Below, piece after piece: positions 15,426-23,529 of a stretch of DNA of 64,000 nt. The notes under the pieces were generated by a model, which searched no databases, was not told the DNA's origin, and saw nothing but the letters and a program-made list of their open reading frames with translations. Position 1 is the first letter of the stretch. Each line of letters begins with the position of its first letter. The position numbers and the translations under genes are program-made. The stretch is taken from assembly GCA_902618945.1 (NCBI GenBank), contig CACNCK010000001.1, forward strand, positions 1 to 64,000, read 5' to 3'. The DNA is from an uncultured SAR86 cluster bacterium (GTDB lineage: Bacteria; Pseudomonadota; Gammaproteobacteria; Magnimaribacterales; Magnimaribacteraceae).

Positions 15426-16775
15426 ATGGGAGATATTACTAGCACAGAAAAAAAATTACATTGGCATCTTAAAGGTAATTGGGCACCTGTTGAAAAAGAG
15501 CTTACTGAGTCTGAGCTTCAAGTAAAAGGTGAAATACCAAAAGATCTTTCAGGTTTGTTTGTAAGAAATGGTTTTAATCCTGTATCCGGATATAGCGATC
15601 ATTGGTTCTTCGGGAATGGCATGCTTCACGGAGTTTATCTTGAAAATGGCAAAGCGTCCTACAGAAATAGATATGTTAGAACTCCTTATTACGAAAATGA
15701 TCTAAATGTGATGTCATCATTTGGAGACCTCGCCGCCTCTCCAGCAAATACACACATTGTTAATCATGCCGGGAAATTACTTGCTTTAGAAGAAACATCT
15801 TTACCCTGGGAGCTTAATAAAGACCTAGACACTATAGGTGTAGAAGATTTCAATGGAAAGTTAGATACGGCTATGACAGCTCATCCAAGAGTATGTCCTG
15901 AAACAGGAGAGATGCTTTTCTTTGGTTACTCTATGTTTAGTGAGCCTTATTTAAATTATTACAGAGTTAGTAAAGATGGTGCTTTAGTTCAATCCGAAGC
16001 CATAGAACTGCCTAGACCGGTAATGATGCATGATTGGAATATTACTAGAAACTACGTTGTTTTCATGGATCTGCCCATAGTTGCAGATATGGATTTAGCT
16101 GCCACAACAGGATTTCCATTCGGTTTTAAACCAGAATGTGGAGCACGATTAGGAGTTATGCCTAGAGCTGGTAATAATTCGGATGTTAGGTGGTTTGATA
16201 TAGATCCTTGTTTCGTTTTCCACAGCTTCAATTCATTTGAGATAGACAATAAGATAGTTTTGTATGTATCTAGACAACAAGAAGCAATGGTTGGTGGTTT
16301 TAAAGATATTTATGGAGGCGAAACCACGGTTGCAAGATTATGGCGCTGGATAATAGATCTAGACGAAGGGACTGTATCGGAAGAACAATTAGATGATGGG
16401 GCATGTGATTTTCCAAGAATAAATGATGATCGAATCGGTCTTTATTCTGAGTTTGGTTACTGTATGCAGTTAAAGACTGACGTCAAAGACCTTACTTTTG
16501 GTGAAAATTTGTATAAATATCATCTTGAAACGGGAAAAAGGATTGATCACCATTTAGGTGACAATGTTGCAGGAGGAGAACCAGTGTTTGCTCATAAACC
16601 TGGAGCTACCGAAGAAGACGAGGGCTGGATACTTTCCTTGGTTCATGAAAGAGAAACTAGGAGATCCAAACTTATAATCATTGATGCGCAGTCGTTTGAC
16701 CAACAACCGGTCGCGGAAGTTATAATTCCTCAAAGGGTTCCTTACGGTGCACATGGAAGCTGGATTCAGAACTAA
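15426..16775 (+). CDS. Carotenoid oxygenase family (RPE65/CCD/lignostilbene dioxygenase) protein
   Basis: A 449-residue seven-bladed-propeller non-heme iron dioxygenase. All four iron-binding histidines can be placed: H153 (TAHPRV), H202 (MMHDWN), H266 (VFHSFN) and H443 (AHGSW), with the family's FVRNGFNP near 45-52 and LHGVYL near 67. It should therefore be active. The family cleaves C=C bonds in carotenoids, apocarotenoids or stilbenes. A FadD-like ligase starts 13 bp after it and a nitroreductase follows, so the three look like an operon that cleaves a long isoprenoid or aromatic compound and activates the acid product. No rhodopsin, lycopene cyclase or crt genes are in the window. Substrate is unknown. 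Confidence 0.9.
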   Translation: MGDITSTEKKLHWHLKGNWAPVEKELTESELQVKGEIPKDLSGLFVRNGFNPVSGYSDHWFFGNGMLHGVYLENGKASYRNRYVRTPYYENDLNVMSSFGDLAASPANTHIVNHAGKLLALEETSLPWELNKDLDTIGVEDFNGKLDTAMTAHPRVCPETGEMLFFGYSMFSEPYLNYYRVSKDGALVQSEAIELPRPVMMHDWNITRNYVVFMDLPIVADMDLAATTGFPFGFKPECGARLGVMPRAGNNSDVRWFDIDPCFVFHSFNSFEIDNKIVLYVSRQQEAMVGGFKDIYGGETTVARLWRWIIDLDEGTVSEEQLDDGACDFPRINDDRIGLYSEFGYCMQLKTDVKDLTFGENLYKYHLETGKRIDHHLGDNVAGGEPVFAHKPGATEEDEGWILSLVHERETRRSKLIIIDAQSFDQQPVAEVIIPQRVPYGAHGSWIQN

Positions 16776-16777
16776 TT

Positions 16778-16783
16778 AGGAGG
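16778..16783 (+). promoter_or_regulatory. Consensus Shine-Dalgarno that fixes a TTG start
   Basis: AGGAGG lies five bases before TTG 16789, the first codon of the acyl-CoA synthetase gene, and there is no ATG nearby in that frame. The spacing is ideal, so the TTG start is well supported. Confidence 0.8.
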
Positions 16784-16788
16784 TTATT

Positions 16789-18417
16789 TTGGAAGTACAA
16801 TACGCATCCGTTTGGGAGAGAAATTCTGATGTCATACCAGATAAAATCGCTCTCATCTGTGGAAATAATGAGGTCACATGGAAAGAATATGATGACAGGG
16901 CCGCAAGACTTGCTTCATTATTGTCTGAAGCAGGATTAGGAGATGATTCAAAGGTTGGACTTTATTTGCATAATTCCAATGAATATCTAGAGGCTCAGTA
17001 CAGTGTTTTTAAAATTAAAGGTGTTCCAATAAATGTGAACTATAGATATAAGGAAGAAGAGTTAGTTTATCTACTAGACAACTCAGATTCAGAGGCTGTT
17101 TTTTATCAAGGTTGCTATGCAGAACAAATTAAGTCTATAAAAGACAAATTACCTAAAGTTAAACTCTATATACAAGTTGATGACGGAACTAATGAAGTTT
17201 TAAGTTTTGCAAAAGATTATGAGTCAAGCATATCGACTTGTAATCCCATGGATAGGATAGAGCGTTCAAGTAGTAATATTTATATGCTCTATACAGGTGG
17301 AACGACTGGTATGCCAAAAGGTGTTATGTATGAGCACGAAGGCCATTTAACTGGCATGTTGAACACAGCTGGAGCTTGGGGACTGATCCCGGTTCAAGAA
17401 AAGATAGATATCGATTCTGTTGCGAAAGAAGTAAAGAAATTAGCAGAAGAAGATAGACTTCCAGTAAGCATACCAGCATGTCCATTGATGCATGGAACAG
17501 GCATGTGGTTAGGAGCTATCATTCCACATCTTGTAGGTGGTACAGTGGTAACACTGCCTCAACTGGGATTTGATCCTGATAACTTATTGAAAGAGGTTGA
17601 ACGAACACATGCTAATAATGTTGTAATAGTTGGTGATGCCTTTGCAAAACCTATTATGGACGCTTTAGATAAAGCTGAAGCTGAAGGTAATCCTTATAAT
17701 CTAGAATCAATAAATACAATAATATCAAGTGGAGTAATGTGGAGTTCCGAAGTTAAACAAGGACTTTTAAAGCACCATGACATGGTTCTAGTAGACGCAA
17801 TGGGTTCTACTGAGGGAGGAATGGGATCCTCAAGAGCTTCGAGAGATAATCCTGCTGAAACTGCTAAGTTTGTTCTTAATCCAGGTGTTATTGTTATTAC
17901 CGATGATGGTGAGATTGTTGAACCAGGATCAGAAAAGATGGGAAAAATAGGCACAAGTGGATTGGTCCCACTGGGATACTTCAAGGACGAAAAAAAGTCT
18001 GCCGAGACTTTCAAGGAATTCCAAGGTATTCGTTATAGCTTTCCAGGAGATTATGCAAAAGTTGAAGCTGATGGGACTATTACACTTCTCGGGCGTGGCA
18101 GTAATTGTATTAATACTGCTGGTGAGAAAGTTTATCCAGAGGAGGTTGAAGAGGCGATTAAGCGTCATAATGATATATATGATTGCCTTGTTGTGGGACT
18201 TCAGGATGATAGATTTGGTCAGAGGGTAGTAGCTCTAGCTTCTTTTCAGGAAGGAAAAGAAATTGGAGAGCAAGATCTGATTTCTTACACTCGAGAACAC
18301 TTGGCGGGTTACAAGCTTCCAAAACAAGTTTTATTCGTTGAAGAAGTTATGCGTGCACCAAATGGTAAAGCTAATTATAAGTGGGCAAAAGAAACAGCAG
18401 AAAAAGAATTAACATAG
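16789..18417 (+). CDS. FadD-like acyl-CoA synthetase (ANL superfamily)
   Basis: A 542-residue adenylate-forming ligase. The A3 P-loop is YTGGTTGMPKG (168-178), A5 is DAMGSTEGG, A7 is the FPGDYAKVEADG region, A8 is GRGSNCINTAGEKVYPEEVE (hinge), and the A10 catalytic lysine lies in APNGKANYKW near 530. The sequence style (GVMYEHEGHLTGML, PLMHGTGMW) is like actinobacterial FadD17/FadD19-type ligases that act on branched or sterol-side-chain acids. It makes acyl-CoA from a carboxylic acid, ATP and CoA. TTG start with a consensus ribosome site. It sits between the carotenoid oxygenase and a nitroreductase, so a cleavage product of the former is a plausible substrate (inference). Confidence 0.9.
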   Translation: MEVQYASVWERNSDVIPDKIALICGNNEVTWKEYDDRAARLASLLSEAGLGDDSKVGLYLHNSNEYLEAQYSVFKIKGVPINVNYRYKEEELVYLLDNSDSEAVFYQGCYAEQIKSIKDKLPKVKLYIQVDDGTNEVLSFAKDYESSISTCNPMDRIERSSSNIYMLYTGGTTGMPKGVMYEHEGHLTGMLNTAGAWGLIPVQEKIDIDSVAKEVKKLAEEDRLPVSIPACPLMHGTGMWLGAIIPHLVGGTVVTLPQLGFDPDNLLKEVERTHANNVVIVGDAFAKPIMDALDKAEAEGNPYNLESINTIISSGVMWSSEVKQGLLKHHDMVLVDAMGSTEGGMGSSRASRDNPAETAKFVLNPGVIVITDDGEIVEPGSEKMGKIGTSGLVPLGYFKDEKKSAETFKEFQGIRYSFPGDYAKVEADGTITLLGRGSNCINTAGEKVYPEEVEEAIKRHNDIYDCLVVGLQDDRFGQRVVALASFQEGKEIGEQDLISYTREHLAGYKLPKQVLFVEEVMRAPNGKANYKWAKETAEKELT

Positions 18418-18427
18418 GAGAGTGTAA

Positions 18428-19087
18428 ATGGATGTGAGTGAAGCTGTAGATTCTAGGCTTTCTGTAAGAGAATTTTTAAAAAATCCTGTAGAGGATTCTT
18501 TGATAGCTGAGTTGTTAGAAAAGGCCTCTAGATCTGCTTCTGGAGGTAACTTACAGCCTTGGAAAGTCTACGTCATTAATAATGAAACTATGCAATCATT
18601 CCTTAAGTTTCAATCAGAATGGTCAGAACCTGAGACTCCTGCTTATGCAATATATCCAGAAAAATTAAGTGAGCCGTATAGGACTTCACGTTTTGAGGTT
18701 GGTGAACAAATGTACTCCATACTTGGTATAGAACGTGATGATAAGGAAGGTAGATTTAAGCAAATGCTTAAGAATTATGAGTTTTTTGGTGCTCCAGCGG
18801 CATTCTTTTGTTATGTAGATAGACAAATGGGCACTCCACAATGGTCAGATCTGGGAATGTTTCTACAGACTTTTATGCTTCTTGCAAGAGAAGCTGGACT
18901 TGATACTTGTGCACAAGAAGCTTGGTCACTTAAACAAGAGAGTGTGACAGCTTTTGTAGAAGCACCAGAAGAGGAAATGCTTTTTTGTGGTATGGCTATA
19001 GGTTACAGGGATACCAAAGCATCTATAAACAAACTGAGAACAAATAGAAGACCAGTCGAAACTTGGGCTCACTTTCTTAAGAAGTAG
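18428..19087 (+). CDS. Nitroreductase-family flavoprotein
   Basis: A 219-residue FMN enzyme. The N-terminal SRLSVREF (FMN phosphate contacts), SASGGNLQPWKVYVI (the S-x-x-N-x-Q-P-W motif) and the late GMAIGYRDT segment are standard for NfsB/NfnB-like nitroreductases. The family reduces nitro groups, quinones, enones or disulfides with NAD(P)H as dimers. The ATG start follows GGAGAG by six bases and lies 10 bp after the acyl-CoA synthetase. It is probably the last gene of that operon, where it may reduce an activated double bond of the substrate. It converges on the amidohydrolase gene with only 4 bp between stops. Confidence 0.88.
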   Translation: MDVSEAVDSRLSVREFLKNPVEDSLIAELLEKASRSASGGNLQPWKVYVINNETMQSFLKFQSEWSEPETPAYAIYPEKLSEPYRTSRFEVGEQMYSILGIERDDKEGRFKQMLKNYEFFGAPAAFFCYVDRQMGTPQWSDLGMFLQTFMLLAREAGLDTCAQEAWSLKQESVTAFVEAPEEEMLFCGMAIGYRDTKASINKLRTNRRPVETWAHFLKK

Positions 19088-19091
19088 TATC

Positions 19092-20732
19092 CTAGGCTGA
19101 ATGTCTTAACACTTGACCTGCACGAGCATTCGTAGGCTCTCCATCAAGAACATTAACTTGTCCATTGACGATCGTTGCTTTGAAGCCCCGTGACTTCTGT
19201 ATATATCGCGGTGCATCACCCGGAAAGTCATTTACTAATACAGGTTGTAACTCACTCACCTCTTTAGGGCAAAATACATTTATGTCTGCCTTCATACCTA
19301 TTTTTAAAGTGCCTCGATCCTTAAGACCAATCACCGCAGCTGGATCAGCTGTCATACGCTTGATAGCTTGAGGAAGGGTAAATACACCTGTTTTACGTAC
19401 ATAATGAGATAGTATGAAACTTGCCCATCCCCCATCCATAATTTGAGATACATGTGCACCGACATCACCAAGTCCAGGAATCAGGTTTTCGCTAGAGAAA
19501 AGATCTCCTTGCTCTTTAAGGTTGGTACTAAACATGCGCCAGTTGAAAAGACCACGTCCTTGACTATCTTTTGTTAGACGTAAAAAAGTTTCAGACCAGT
19601 GCTCAGAAGCAGATTTTGATAATTCGATCAGATTCTGTGAGGAGTTATGATCGGGTGTATCTTCTAAGCCAAGAAAATAAACTTTTTGTAGAGGAATTTG
19701 ACAAGATTTTGGTTCGCGAGCTTCTGCTACTAATGCTTCACAAAAAGTCTCATCATTGATGGCATTTAATCTACCATCAAAATCTTTTTCTCGTAGAATG
19801 TCCCACGTTGGCCCTTGAATAGGCAGCCCAGCTTGAAGACCAAACATATAACCTGATCCACGTGTATGACTGGTACCGGTGATATTACGCCCCTCTGTAT
19901 TCATTTCATCAAGATGCATTGCAGCCTTAGTTCCAGATCCTTCTTCTCCCGAACAACCATAGCTAAATAAAACTCTACTACCTTCTGTCTCAGCCACTGA
20001 CTTCATTACTTCAGCATCTGCACCAACAAGCTGCATTAAGGCATCTCGAGGTCCTAGAACCTTTGCAATTTCAACAAGTTCAGAACACTCTGCAAAGGTT
20101 CCTGGAATTGAACGTCCATCTGGAGCTTTGTGTGGTTCGTAACGATTAGTTGAAAATCCAACAGCACCATCTTCTATTGCCTTTTCTACAATATCAGCCA
20201 TCTGTTGCTTTTCAGCATCAGTCGCTTGCTCATCAAAAGATCGATCACCCATGACGTAATAACGAACAGCACAATGACCAACGAGACCAGCAACATTCAG
20301 AGAAGGTTTAAGTTCTTCCAACATATCGAGGTATTGACCATAGTGCTCCCAATTCCACGGAAGTCCGGAGAGAATGGCTTGCTTAGGAATATCTTCTACC
20401 GTTTCCATCATACCAGCTAGAATTTCCGTATCTTCAGGCTTACAAGGAGCAAAAGTAAGTCCACAGTTGCCAATCAAAGCCGTAGTGACGCCGTGCCAGC
20501 AAATTGGGGTCATTTGAGGATCCCAGCCAATTTGGGCATCCAGGTGAGTATGGATATCAACAAAGCCAGGGGAAACTGTCATACCTTCAGCATCAATAAT
20601 CTCAGCTGCCTCTCCATTTACCTCCCCAATTTCAGTTATAAGTCCATCTTTGATTGCGATGTCTCCAGAATAAGCATCCGAGCCAGTTCCATCTATGATA
20701 TTTCCATTTTTTATTATTAGATCATGTTGCAT
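19092..20732 (-). CDS. Amidohydrolase, N-acyl-D-amino-acid deacylase / D-aminoacylase-like, foreign-looking codon usage
   Basis: A 546-residue metal-dependent amidohydrolase. An N-terminal beta-sandwich strand set (IIKNGNIIDGTG, the typical opening) precedes the metal-binding VDIHTHLDAQIGWDP (H61, H63). GTSHTRGSGYMF follows in the barrel, and the C-terminal part has RMTADPAAVIGLKDRG and KADINVF, where the chain re-enters the sandwich. It is likely to deacylate N-acyl-D-amino acids or a cyclic amide. By hand count 18 of 21 arginines use CGN codons, against 2 of 13 in the neighbouring nitroreductase, so horizontal acquisition is likely. It lies directly beyond the 3' end of tRNA-Arg. Confidence 0.88.
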   Translation of the reverse strand: MQHDLIIKNGNIIDGTGSDAYSGDIAIKDGLITEIGEVNGEAAEIIDAEGMTVSPGFVDIHTHLDAQIGWDPQMTPICWHGVTTALIGNCGLTFAPCKPEDTEILAGMMETVEDIPKQAILSGLPWNWEHYGQYLDMLEELKPSLNVAGLVGHCAVRYYVMGDRSFDEQATDAEKQQMADIVEKAIEDGAVGFSTNRYEPHKAPDGRSIPGTFAECSELVEIAKVLGPRDALMQLVGADAEVMKSVAETEGSRVLFSYGCSGEEGSGTKAAMHLDEMNTEGRNITGTSHTRGSGYMFGLQAGLPIQGPTWDILREKDFDGRLNAINDETFCEALVAEAREPKSCQIPLQKVYFLGLEDTPDHNSSQNLIELSKSASEHWSETFLRLTKDSQGRGLFNWRMFSTNLKEQGDLFSSENLIPGLGDVGAHVSQIMDGGWASFILSHYVRKTGVFTLPQAIKRMTADPAAVIGLKDRGTLKIGMKADINVFCPKEVSELQPVLVNDFPGDAPRYIQKSRGFKATIVNGQVNVLDGEPTNARAGQVLRHSA

Positions 20733-20796
20733 AATTTATCCCTCTAAAACATAGTATATACAAAGAAAGTAAACTCACTCCAGCAAAAAAAAGGGT

Positions 20797-20822
20797 AAAA
20801 AACTAACTTTTTTAAAAAGTTA
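20797..20822 (-). terminator. AT-only hairpin with U-run after tRNA-Arg
   Basis: The palindrome at 20804-20822 (TAACTTTTT/AAAAAGTTA with one central base) lies 14 bases past the tRNA 3' end in the direction of tRNA transcription. It is followed on the minus strand by GTTTTTT (20803-20797). The stem lacks G-C pairs apart from one near each end, so it is weak, but position and U-run fit a tRNA terminator. Confidence 0.5.
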
Positions 20823-20835
20823 ATCATCATTTGAA

Positions 20836-20910
20836 TGGGCTAGACAGGATTTGAACCTGTGACCTTCTGCTCCGGAGGCAGACGCTCTATCCTAGCTGAG
20901 CTACTAGCCC
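20836..20910 (-). tRNA. tRNA-Arg(CCG)
   Basis: A 75-nt cloverleaf on the minus strand. The acceptor stem GGGCTAG pairs with CTAGCCC (7 bp), the D-arm is GCTC...GAGC, the anticodon stem TCTGC/GCAGA holds the loop CTCCGGA, and the T-arm is ACAGG-TTCAAAT-CCTGT. The anticodon CCG reads CGG (Arg). The discriminator is A. The 3' CCA is not encoded (TTC follows), so the tRNA nucleotidyltransferase must add it. A TATAAT box (minus strand, just outside the 5' end) is a plausible -10. Confidence 0.95.
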
Positions 20911-20997
20911 AGAATAGATTATATATCTATCTCAATATCTATTTTATTAATACACCAGCCCTGATATTATGCCCCTTCTTTTAGTCGTGGAGTAAAT

Positions 20998-22179
20998 ATG
21001 GCAAGTAATTCTTGGCAATCAATTAATTGGAAGGATCCTTTTTTGCTTGAGCAGCAGCTGTCTGATGATCAAAGAATGGTGAGAGATACTGCTAATCAGT
21101 TCGCTCAAGAAAAACTTTTGCCAAGAGTAAGAGATGCTTTTAGAAGTGAGGAAACTGATCCTGGAATATTTAAAGAAATGGGCTCTGTAGGCTTATTAGG
21201 TTCAACTATACATGGCTATGATTGCCCAGGTGTTGACTACATGAGTTATGGGCTAATTGCGAGGGAGGTAGAAAGGGTTGATTCTGGATATAGATCTATG
21301 ATGAGTGTTCAATCCTCTTTAGTTATGTATCCAATTTATGCTTTTGGCTCTGAAGAACAAAAAGAGAAATATTTACCATCCTTAGCCAAAGGTGAAAAGA
21401 TCGGTTGCTTTGGTTTGACAGAACCAGACTATGGATCAGATGCTGGCGGTTTAATAACAAGAGCAAAGAGTGTCGATGGTGGATACTCATTAACTGGTGC
21501 AAAAATGTGGATATCAAATAGTCCTATAGCAGACGTTTTTGTTGTTTGGGCTAAGAATGATGAGGGAAAAATAAAAGGATTTATTCTTGAAAAAGGGATG
21601 GAAGGACTTAGCGCTCCAAAGATAGAAGGAAAATTGGCATTAAGGGCCTCTGTTACCGGTCAGATAGTTATGGACGAAGTGTTTGTTGAAGAGAGTCAGA
21701 TGCTTCCAAACATTGAAGGTCTCAAAGGACCATTCAGTTGCTTAAATAATGCAAGATACGGAATTGCTTGGGGAGCTCTAGGTGCAGCCGAAACTTGCTG
21801 GCATACTGCTCGAGATTACGTAATGGATAGAAAACAATTTGATAGACCACTTGGCTCCAATCAAATTATTCAATTAAAGTTAGCTGATATGCAGACTGAC
21901 ATAAGTATTGGATTACAAGGATGCTATCGCGCAGGCCAACTAATGAATGACAACAACATCTCTCCAGAATTAATTTCACTTATAAAACGCAACTCAACCG
22001 GAAAAGCACTTGAGATAGCTAGAAAATCCAGAGATATGCTTGGAGGAAATGGAATATCAGATGAGTATCCAATTATGAGGCATATGGTAAATTTAGAAGT
22101 TGTAAATACTTACGAGGGAACTAGTGATATTCACGCCTTGATTTTGGGACGAACACAAACAGATATACCTGCGTTTTAG
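20998..22179 (+). CDS. gcdH: Glutaryl-CoA dehydrogenase
   Basis: A 393-residue FAD acyl-CoA dehydrogenase that oxidises and decarboxylates glutaryl-CoA to crotonyl-CoA, in lysine, tryptophan and aromatic breakdown. Signature regions are [13 protein letters not shown] (FAD-binding), [17 protein letters not shown] (with the Arg that binds the gamma-carboxylate) and [18 protein letters not shown], which contains the catalytic Glu and is nearly invariant in GcdH. The ATG is preceded by GTGGAG. It is transcribed away from tRNA-Arg. A TATTAT -10-like box sits about 22 bp before the ribosome site. Confidence 0.93.
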   Translation: MASNSWQSINWKDPFLLEQQLSDDQRMVRDTANQFAQEKLLPRVRDAFRSEETDPGIFKEMGSVGLLGSTIHGYDCPGVDYMSYGLIAREVERVDSGYRSMMSVQSSLVMYPIYAFGSEEQKEKYLPSLAKGEKIGCFGLTEPDYGSDAGGLITRAKSVDGGYSLTGAKMWISNSPIADVFVVWAKNDEGKIKGFILEKGMEGLSAPKIEGKLALRASVTGQIVMDEVFVEESQMLPNIEGLKGPFSCLNNARYGIAWGALGAAETCWHTARDYVMDRKQFDRPLGSNQIIQLKLADMQTDISIGLQGCYRAGQLMNDNNISPELISLIKRNSTGKALEIARKSRDMLGGNGISDEYPIMRHMVNLEVVNTYEGTSDIHALILGRTQTDIPAF

Positions 22180-22213
22180 TTCTATTTTTCAAGACTACCT
22201 AGTTTTATTGTTT

Positions 22214-22219
22214 TATAAT
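22214..22219 (+). promoter_or_regulatory. Probable -10 box of the pseudoazurin gene
   Basis: TATAAT at 22214-22219 is followed by a GC-rich discriminator (GCAGCCCGC), with the ATG 33 bases downstream. A second TATAAT at 22245-22250 is too close to the ATG to serve except for a leaderless message. The -35 is not clear. Confidence 0.4.
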
Positions 22220-22252
22220 GCAGCCCGCTCGATCTTCAGAAATCTATAATAT

Positions 22253-22840
22253 ATGAAAAATTCAAAATTCTTCTTGATACTAACAATCGGTTTTGTATTG
22301 AGCCTCAGTGCCTCGGAAGCACAAAAAGCAATTGAAATGAGGATTGCTCCTGTAGGATCTATTTGCCTAGAGGGACAGGATTGTGGCTCGGCTGCTCCTG
22401 CAGCGTCTCAAGCGATGGCCCCTGTAAATGATTTACCCAAAATAGAGCTTTCTGAAGGATCTGAACATATTGTTAAAATGTTAAATTCAGGTGTTGATGG
22501 AACTATGGTTTTTGAACCTGCTGTGATCAAGGTCTCTGTAGGCGACACAATTCACTTTAAAGCTACTGATCTTTCTCATAATTCTGCTTCTATGCCTGGG
22601 ATGATTCCATCTGGAGCTGATAGTTGGGCCGGCGCTCTGAGTCAGGATATCTCAGTAAAACTAGATAAAGAGGGAATCTATGTGTACCAGTGCGATCCTC
22701 ACGTAATGATGGCTATGGTAGGTGTTATACAAGTTGGTGAAGCTGTTAACATGACAGAAGTGAAAGAGGCTGCTTCCAATCAAAAAGCAACCTTTATTAT
22801 GAATGGAACGAGGCTAGATCAATATCTTTCTCAGCTTTAG
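22253..22840 (+). CDS. Pseudoazurin/plastocyanin-like blue copper protein with an N-terminal linker
   Basis: A 195-residue exported cupredoxin. The signal peptide runs to about residue 23 (LSLSASEA). Residues 27-45 (MRIAPVGSICLEGQDCG) resemble the linker of class-I c5-type cytochromes but hold no CxxCH. The cupredoxin domain spans about 70-162, with type-1 copper ligands H109 (DLSHNS), C147 (YQCDPH), H150 and M155, the C-x2-H-x4-M spacing of pseudoazurins. It probably carries electrons between periplasmic redox enzymes such as bc1 or c-type cytochromes and an oxidase. No denitrification genes are nearby. A 33-residue tail follows the domain. It converges on the HAD gene with a 4-bp overlap. 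Confidence 0.88.
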   Translation: MKNSKFFLILTIGFVLSLSASEAQKAIEMRIAPVGSICLEGQDCGSAAPAASQAMAPVNDLPKIELSEGSEHIVKMLNSGVDGTMVFEPAVIKVSVGDTIHFKATDLSHNSASMPGMIPSGADSWAGALSQDISVKLDKEGIYVYQCDPHVMMAMVGVIQVGEAVNMTEVKEAASNQKATFIMNGTRLDQYLSQL

Positions 22841-23529
22841 ATAGTTTTCAGCAGGGGAGGTAATTCTCTCCAATCAGAAAAGCTAGGTACCTGAATATCT
22901 AATTCTAACTCTCCTTCATTTTCATTGAACCATACAGGCTTGCAGCCGAAATCATAACTAGCCTGTACATCATTGATTGGATGGTCTCCAATATGACATA
23001 TTTCTCGTGCTTGCAGACCGGTCGCTTCTAGTGCTGCTTCAAACATTTCTGGATTGGGTTTATGAGTATTTAGCTCTGCCGGGGAAAGAATGTAGTCGAA
23101 ATAATCTGATATCCCGATCATATCAAGATCAGCATTTCCATTTGTTATGACTCCTAGAGAATATTCATCTTTTAATATATCTAGAGTTGAGATCACATGA
23201 TCATAGAAAGTTACATTATTTCGTCCCTCAAAGAATATTTTGAAAGCACCTTCAGCCATACTTTGCGATTCACCATCAGTATATCCGGATCTAATACTCG
23301 CATCATAGAATATTTTTTGTCTAAGCTCAGATAGTCTATTGATTAGACTTGGATCAGTTCTTAGAAGTTTATCTCTTATTTCAATACTCGCTTCTTTAGT
23401 TAGGGAGTTTAGGACTCCTGGATAATTATCTTTAATCCAATTTCTAGAATTTTTTTCAGCCTCCATAATGGTCGGCATAAGAGGCCAAAAAGTATCATCT
23501 AGATCAAAAGATATTGATTTAATTGTCAT
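22837..23529 (-). CDS. HAD-superfamily hydrolase (YjjG/YigB-like)
   Basis: A 230-residue HAD phosphatase. Motif I is SFDLDDTFWP with the nucleophile and acid/base Asp, motif II is GVITNGNAD, and motif III/IV is HKPNPEMFEAAL then CHIGDHPINDVQASYDFG. An all-helical cap lies between. I choose ATG 23529, which overlaps the xerC stop by 11 bp. The longer 243-residue version would begin deep inside xerC. In E. coli the equivalent gene next to xerC is yigB, an FMN phosphatase of riboflavin synthesis, and position supports that orthology, but activity is inferred. It is the last gene of the argH-lptM-lysA-dapF-DUF484-xerC operon. Confidence 0.85.
   Translation of the reverse strand: MTIKSISFDLDDTFWPLMPTIMEAEKNSRNWIKDNYPGVLNSLTKEASIEIRDKLLRTDPSLINRLSELRQKIFYDASIRSGYTDGESQSMAEGAFKIFFEGRNNVTFYDHVISTLDILKDEYSLGVITNGNADLDMIGISDYFDYILSPAELNTHKPNPEMFEAALEATGLQAREICHIGDHPINDVQASYDFGCKPVWFNENEGELELDIQVPSFSDWRELPPLLKTI

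Noticed and set aside
15426-16775. Carotenoid oxygenase as a retinal-forming Blh/proteorhodopsin partner
   Set aside because: Blh is an unrelated membrane protein, and no rhodopsin or crt genes are in the window. RPE65-like enzymes can act on apocarotenoids or stilbenes.
20804-20822. Palindrome near tRNA-Arg as an attachment site
   Set aside because: It is better explained as a weak tRNA terminator (AT stem plus U-run). No second copy of the tRNA 3' end is visible near 19088.
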